From assembly GCA_963797265.1 (NCBI GenBank), contig CAWCOY010000002.1, positions 744,001 to 808,000 of the forward strand: DNA of 64,000 nucleotides, given 5' to 3'. The translations under genes and the position numbers were made by a program. The DNA is from DASUPK01 sp963797265 (GTDB lineage Bacteria > Actinomycetota > Thermoleophilia > Solirubrobacterales > 70-9). Below, one piece after another: positions 61,810 to 64,000 of the stretch (position 1 is the first letter of the stretch; each line of letters starts with the position of its first letter). Under the pieces are notes generated by a model that searched no databases, was not told where the DNA came from, and saw only the letters and a list, made by a program, of their open reading frames with translations.

Positions 61810-62466
61810 GATCTCGTCCGGTTCGGCGATCCTCCTCCGGAGCTCGCCCAGCGTCGCGCGCTCGAGCCAGTGAAGCTCCACTAAGCCGGCATCACGGAGC
61901 CGGCTCAGCGCCTCGTCTAGCTTGGGACGCTCCTCGTCGGCATCCAGCTCCTGGTACTCCATGGGGCTGCTCGCCATGCCGAGGATGTGCAGTGGCGGCC
62001 CAACCTCGCGCGGTGGGCGTGTGCTCTTGAGGTCGAGGGAGCGGACCAATGGGGTGTCTTCCAACTGGGAAGGAAAGTGCGGGTCGCGGTAGAGCAACTC
62101 CCACGGAAGCCGCATCAGATCGGGTGCGCCCGACAGGTAAAGGGTGATTCGGAGCCCACGGCCCTGTGCCCGGGCGGCCGCGCGGGCGGATTGGTACACC
62201 TCGCCCACCTGGTCCTTGATCAAGGAATCGAACAGTTGGGAGCCAAGCTGCTTGGCCTTCTCCATCCGCTGGGAGAGGTAGCCACGCCTGGCGTGTCGTG
62301 GCTGGCCAACTTCCTCGACAAACTCATCGAGCTTATCCTCAGCGAAGGGCGGCGTGAACGCTCCGCGCCCTGTGCTCCCATCGGGGGCGAACGCGAGCAC
62401 GCGGTATGAACCATCCGCGTCCTTCTCCAATCGCAGCTTGAGCTCGTCGTACTCGGGGATTCCCAT
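61708..62466 (-). pseudogene. CHAT-domain protein, truncated before the protease core
   Basis: 'MGIPEYDELKLRLEKDADGSYRVLAFAPDGS' and 'LYLSGAPDLMRLPWELLYRDPHFPSQLEDTPLVRSL', 'PLHILGMASSPMEYQELDADEERPKLDEAL', 'ERATLGELRRRIAEPD' are the N-terminal part of a CHAT (caspase-like) protein. At about 61812 the family sequence ends; the last 35 codons are antisense to the operon gene at 61327. The His-Gly and Cys active-site motifs are absent. A rearrangement boundary lies here. Confidence 0.75.
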
Positions 62467-62472
62467 CTGGCA

Positions 62473-62799
62473 TCAGTCCTGGTCGCGAGTCCAGCGGAGC
62501 GCGATGCGGAAGTTGGCCTCCCCACCCGCGCGAGCGATGATCACGTTCGCGTCCGTGGACAACTTGATGGCGAACTCGACGTCTACCTGGTCCGGCCAGT
62601 CGGCGGTCTCCCGGAGCTACGTGACGATTCCGCGCAGCGTCGGGCCGAGTTGGCCGAGCACCTGCTCGAGGCTCTTCCCAGCCTTGGTGACGGTCTCATC
62701 GGGCTTGCCGCCTCTCGTAACCGGTCCGCGCGAAGGCTCGTCGGCTTCGACCAGGACCGATCCGCCGTCCTCAAGTTCGAACTGTACTAGCGGAGTCAT
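62473..62799 (-). pseudogene. CU044_2847-like small protein with in-frame amber codon
   Basis: A 108-codon frame broken only by TAG at 62617-62619. Before it: 'MTPLVQFELEDGGSVLVEADE' and 'TKAGKSLEQVLGQLGPTLRGIVT'. After it: 'LRETADWPDQVDVEFAIKLSTDANVIIARAGGEANFRIALRW'. Both halves match the short trypsin-co-occurring (CU044_2847-type) domain proteins that accompany CHAT or protease genes. It lies 6 bp before the CHAT start, so an operon pair. Confidence 0.7.
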
Positions 62800-62857
62800 T
62801 CCTCAATCCGTGGGGCGAACATTGCCGTAGGACGCACGTCAAGCCAGGCAGAGTCCC

Positions 62858-64000
62858 TCAAAGGTAGAGGTGATCGGCGTAGACGAGCCGCGCCTGGCTG
62901 CGAAACCCGCGTGGGTCGTCGAGCGGCGGATCGGCACGCAGGCGCTCCCACTCCTCGACCGTGACCCGCCAGTTCGCCCGGCTCCCGGGACGCCTGGGAG
63001 CGAGCGAGCGCGGCAGCTCCAGTGTCCCCAGCCAGGAGGCCGTCCATTCCTCGAAGCCTCGCAGCGCCAGCTCGGTCTGCGCGACGGTCGTCCATCCGAG
63101 GTCCGAGCCGGCCACCTCCCCGTCTCGCTGCTCCAGCCGGGCCATTACGCTCCGCGACTGTCCGATCCGCTCCTCCGTCGGGGTGAAGTCGCCACGGCCT
63201 CGCATCGGCTTCGGGATCTCGCGCGGGTATCCGACCGGTCCGGTGACGATCACGCGGACGTGTCGGTCGTCGGGTCGCGAAAGCGTCGCGATCCGATCCG
63301 GGGTGACCTGCATGAAGTCGCAGGTGACGATCGGCGAGAGGTGCTTACCGTCGACCGATTCGGGCTGGAAGCGTGCGAGCGCCAGCTGCACAAACGGCCA
63401 AAACGAGGGGCCCTGGTCGAAGGTGACGTCGGCGAACCACAGCTTGCGCTCCTCGTTGTACTCGGGCCGATAGCCGAGCACCCGGACCTCGGGCTCGCCG
63501 CGCGCGTCGACTACTGGCAACGGGCCGGAGGCCAGCACAGGTCGCGCCGGTTCGTCGGGGAGCTCGGGCTCGAACGCCTCGAGCAGGTCCTGGAGCGGCA
63601 GGAACTCGCGGCGGGAGGGTCCGCGCTGCTTCCACACCGGGTCTGCCGCCCAGGTGCTGACCGGCACGGCGCCCCGCTCCGCCTCGCCCGAGACCGGCCC
63701 CAAGACGACGCCCAGGAGCTCGTCCTCGCCGGTCGCATACCAGGGCCGCTCGAGGTAGATCCGCAGGCCGGCGCGCCGCGTGCGCCGCAGCCCGAAGGGC
63801 TGCTCGGGCTCGGTCCGCTCGCCCCAGCGAAACAGCGGCAGCACGTCGCGGACGACCGGTTTGGGCGGCCGCGCCGAGCTCGGGATGCTGACCCGCGACG
63901 TCGGCCCGACCAGGCTCAGGTCCTCGGTGCCGAGGGTCGGGTCGAAGTGCTCGCGGAACCGGGTGGTGGCCCGCACCGTGTAGTCGACGAGGCGGTGCTT
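62858..64000 (-). CDS. Large unknown protein, C-terminal part
   Basis: The frame is open to the window edge; at least 380 C-terminal residues are visible. 'TTRFREHFDP', 'VSIPSSARPPKPVVRDVLPLFRW', 'GLRIYLERPWYATGEDELLGVVL', 'YNEERKLWFADVTFDQGPSFWPFVQLALARFQP', 'HLSPIVTCDFMQVTPDR' are strand-rich and without membrane spans. The end is complete (FRSQARLVYADHLYL). I recall similar text beside contractile injection system or CHAT genes of actinobacteria, but cannot confirm it. Confidence 0.55.
   Translation of the reverse strand, partial: KHRLVDYTVRATTRFREHFDPTLGTEDLSLVGPTSRVSIPSSARPPKPVVRDVLPLFRWGERTEPEQPFGLRRTRRAGLRIYLERPWYATGEDELLGVVLGPVSGEAERGAVPVSTWAADPVWKQRGPSRREFLPLQDLLEAFEPELPDEPARPVLASGPLPVVDARGEPEVRVLGYRPEYNEERKLWFADVTFDQGPSFWPFVQLALARFQPESVDGKHLSPIVTCDFMQVTPDRIATLSRPDDRHVRVIVTGPVGYPREIPKPMRGRGDFTPTEERIGQSRSVMARLEQRDGEVAGSDLGWTTVAQTELALRGFEEWTASWLGTLELPRSLAPRRPGSRANWRVTVEEWERLRADPPLDDPRGFRSQARLVYADHLYL

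Overview
The window is GC-rich actinobacterial DNA, most likely from a Thermoleophilia (Solirubrobacterales/Gaiellales-type) genome. The pointers are a large expansion of SnoaL/NTF2-like genes starting MSEENVE, a form I aerobic CO dehydrogenase operon, and a DUF3618/YihY/CBS stress cluster. No rRNA, CRISPR array or intact tRNA gene was seen.

Layout. 1-3020: end of an SDR gene, then SRPBCC, FAD amine oxidase and DUF1365 genes. 3.0-10.3 kb: phage-tail-sheath fragment, a secreted hydrolase-like protein, and two SnoaL gene arrays. 10.3-20.4 kb: accessory DNA with a secreted beta-propeller, RTX protein, ZIP transporter, YihY protein, HNH nuclease, a transposase remnant, tRNA scars and small hairpin repeats. 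20.5-26.04 kb: an integrative-element-like block (HD hydrolase, winged helix, unknown genes, an ATPase split by an amber codon, a large serine recombinase) ending in a tRNA-Met 3' fragment. 26.2-27.5 kb: decaying molybdenum-cofactor genes. 27.5-40.1 kb: one minus-strand operon running coxG, five small membrane proteins, coxM-coxS-coxL, coxE, a stand-alone CoxL-like domain, an XdhC-YHS fusion, mocA, coxD/MoxR, xdhC, a small protein and moaA. 40.2-45.5 kb: YceI gene and two more SnoaL arrays. 45.6-55.0 kb: metabolic genes (MBL, GDPD-like, kinase/ATPase, methyltransferase, aminotransferase, FAD oxidase, amidase). 55-57 kb: a decaying SnoaL array closed by two intrinsic terminators. 57-61.8 kb: a TetR-SpoIIE fusion regulator divergent from an envelope/stress operon. 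61.7-64 kb: a truncated CHAT protein, an interrupted small protein and the end of a large unknown gene.

Two themes stand out. First, about 23 SnoaL copies (14 intact, 9 broken) lie in same-strand arrays. Their bodies are divergent, but the gene-end/gene-start junction is conserved at DNA level, and many arrays start with the same near-leaderless promoter module. Terminator/tRNA-scar modules and CTGCTTT hairpins lie beside them. Second, the CO dehydrogenase operon carries five overlapping genes for single-span membrane proteins with helical tails, between coxG and coxM. This is a candidate membrane module for CO oxidation.

Several genes are broken by single-base indels in G/C runs or by amber codons. 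Some could be assembly errors rather than real decay.
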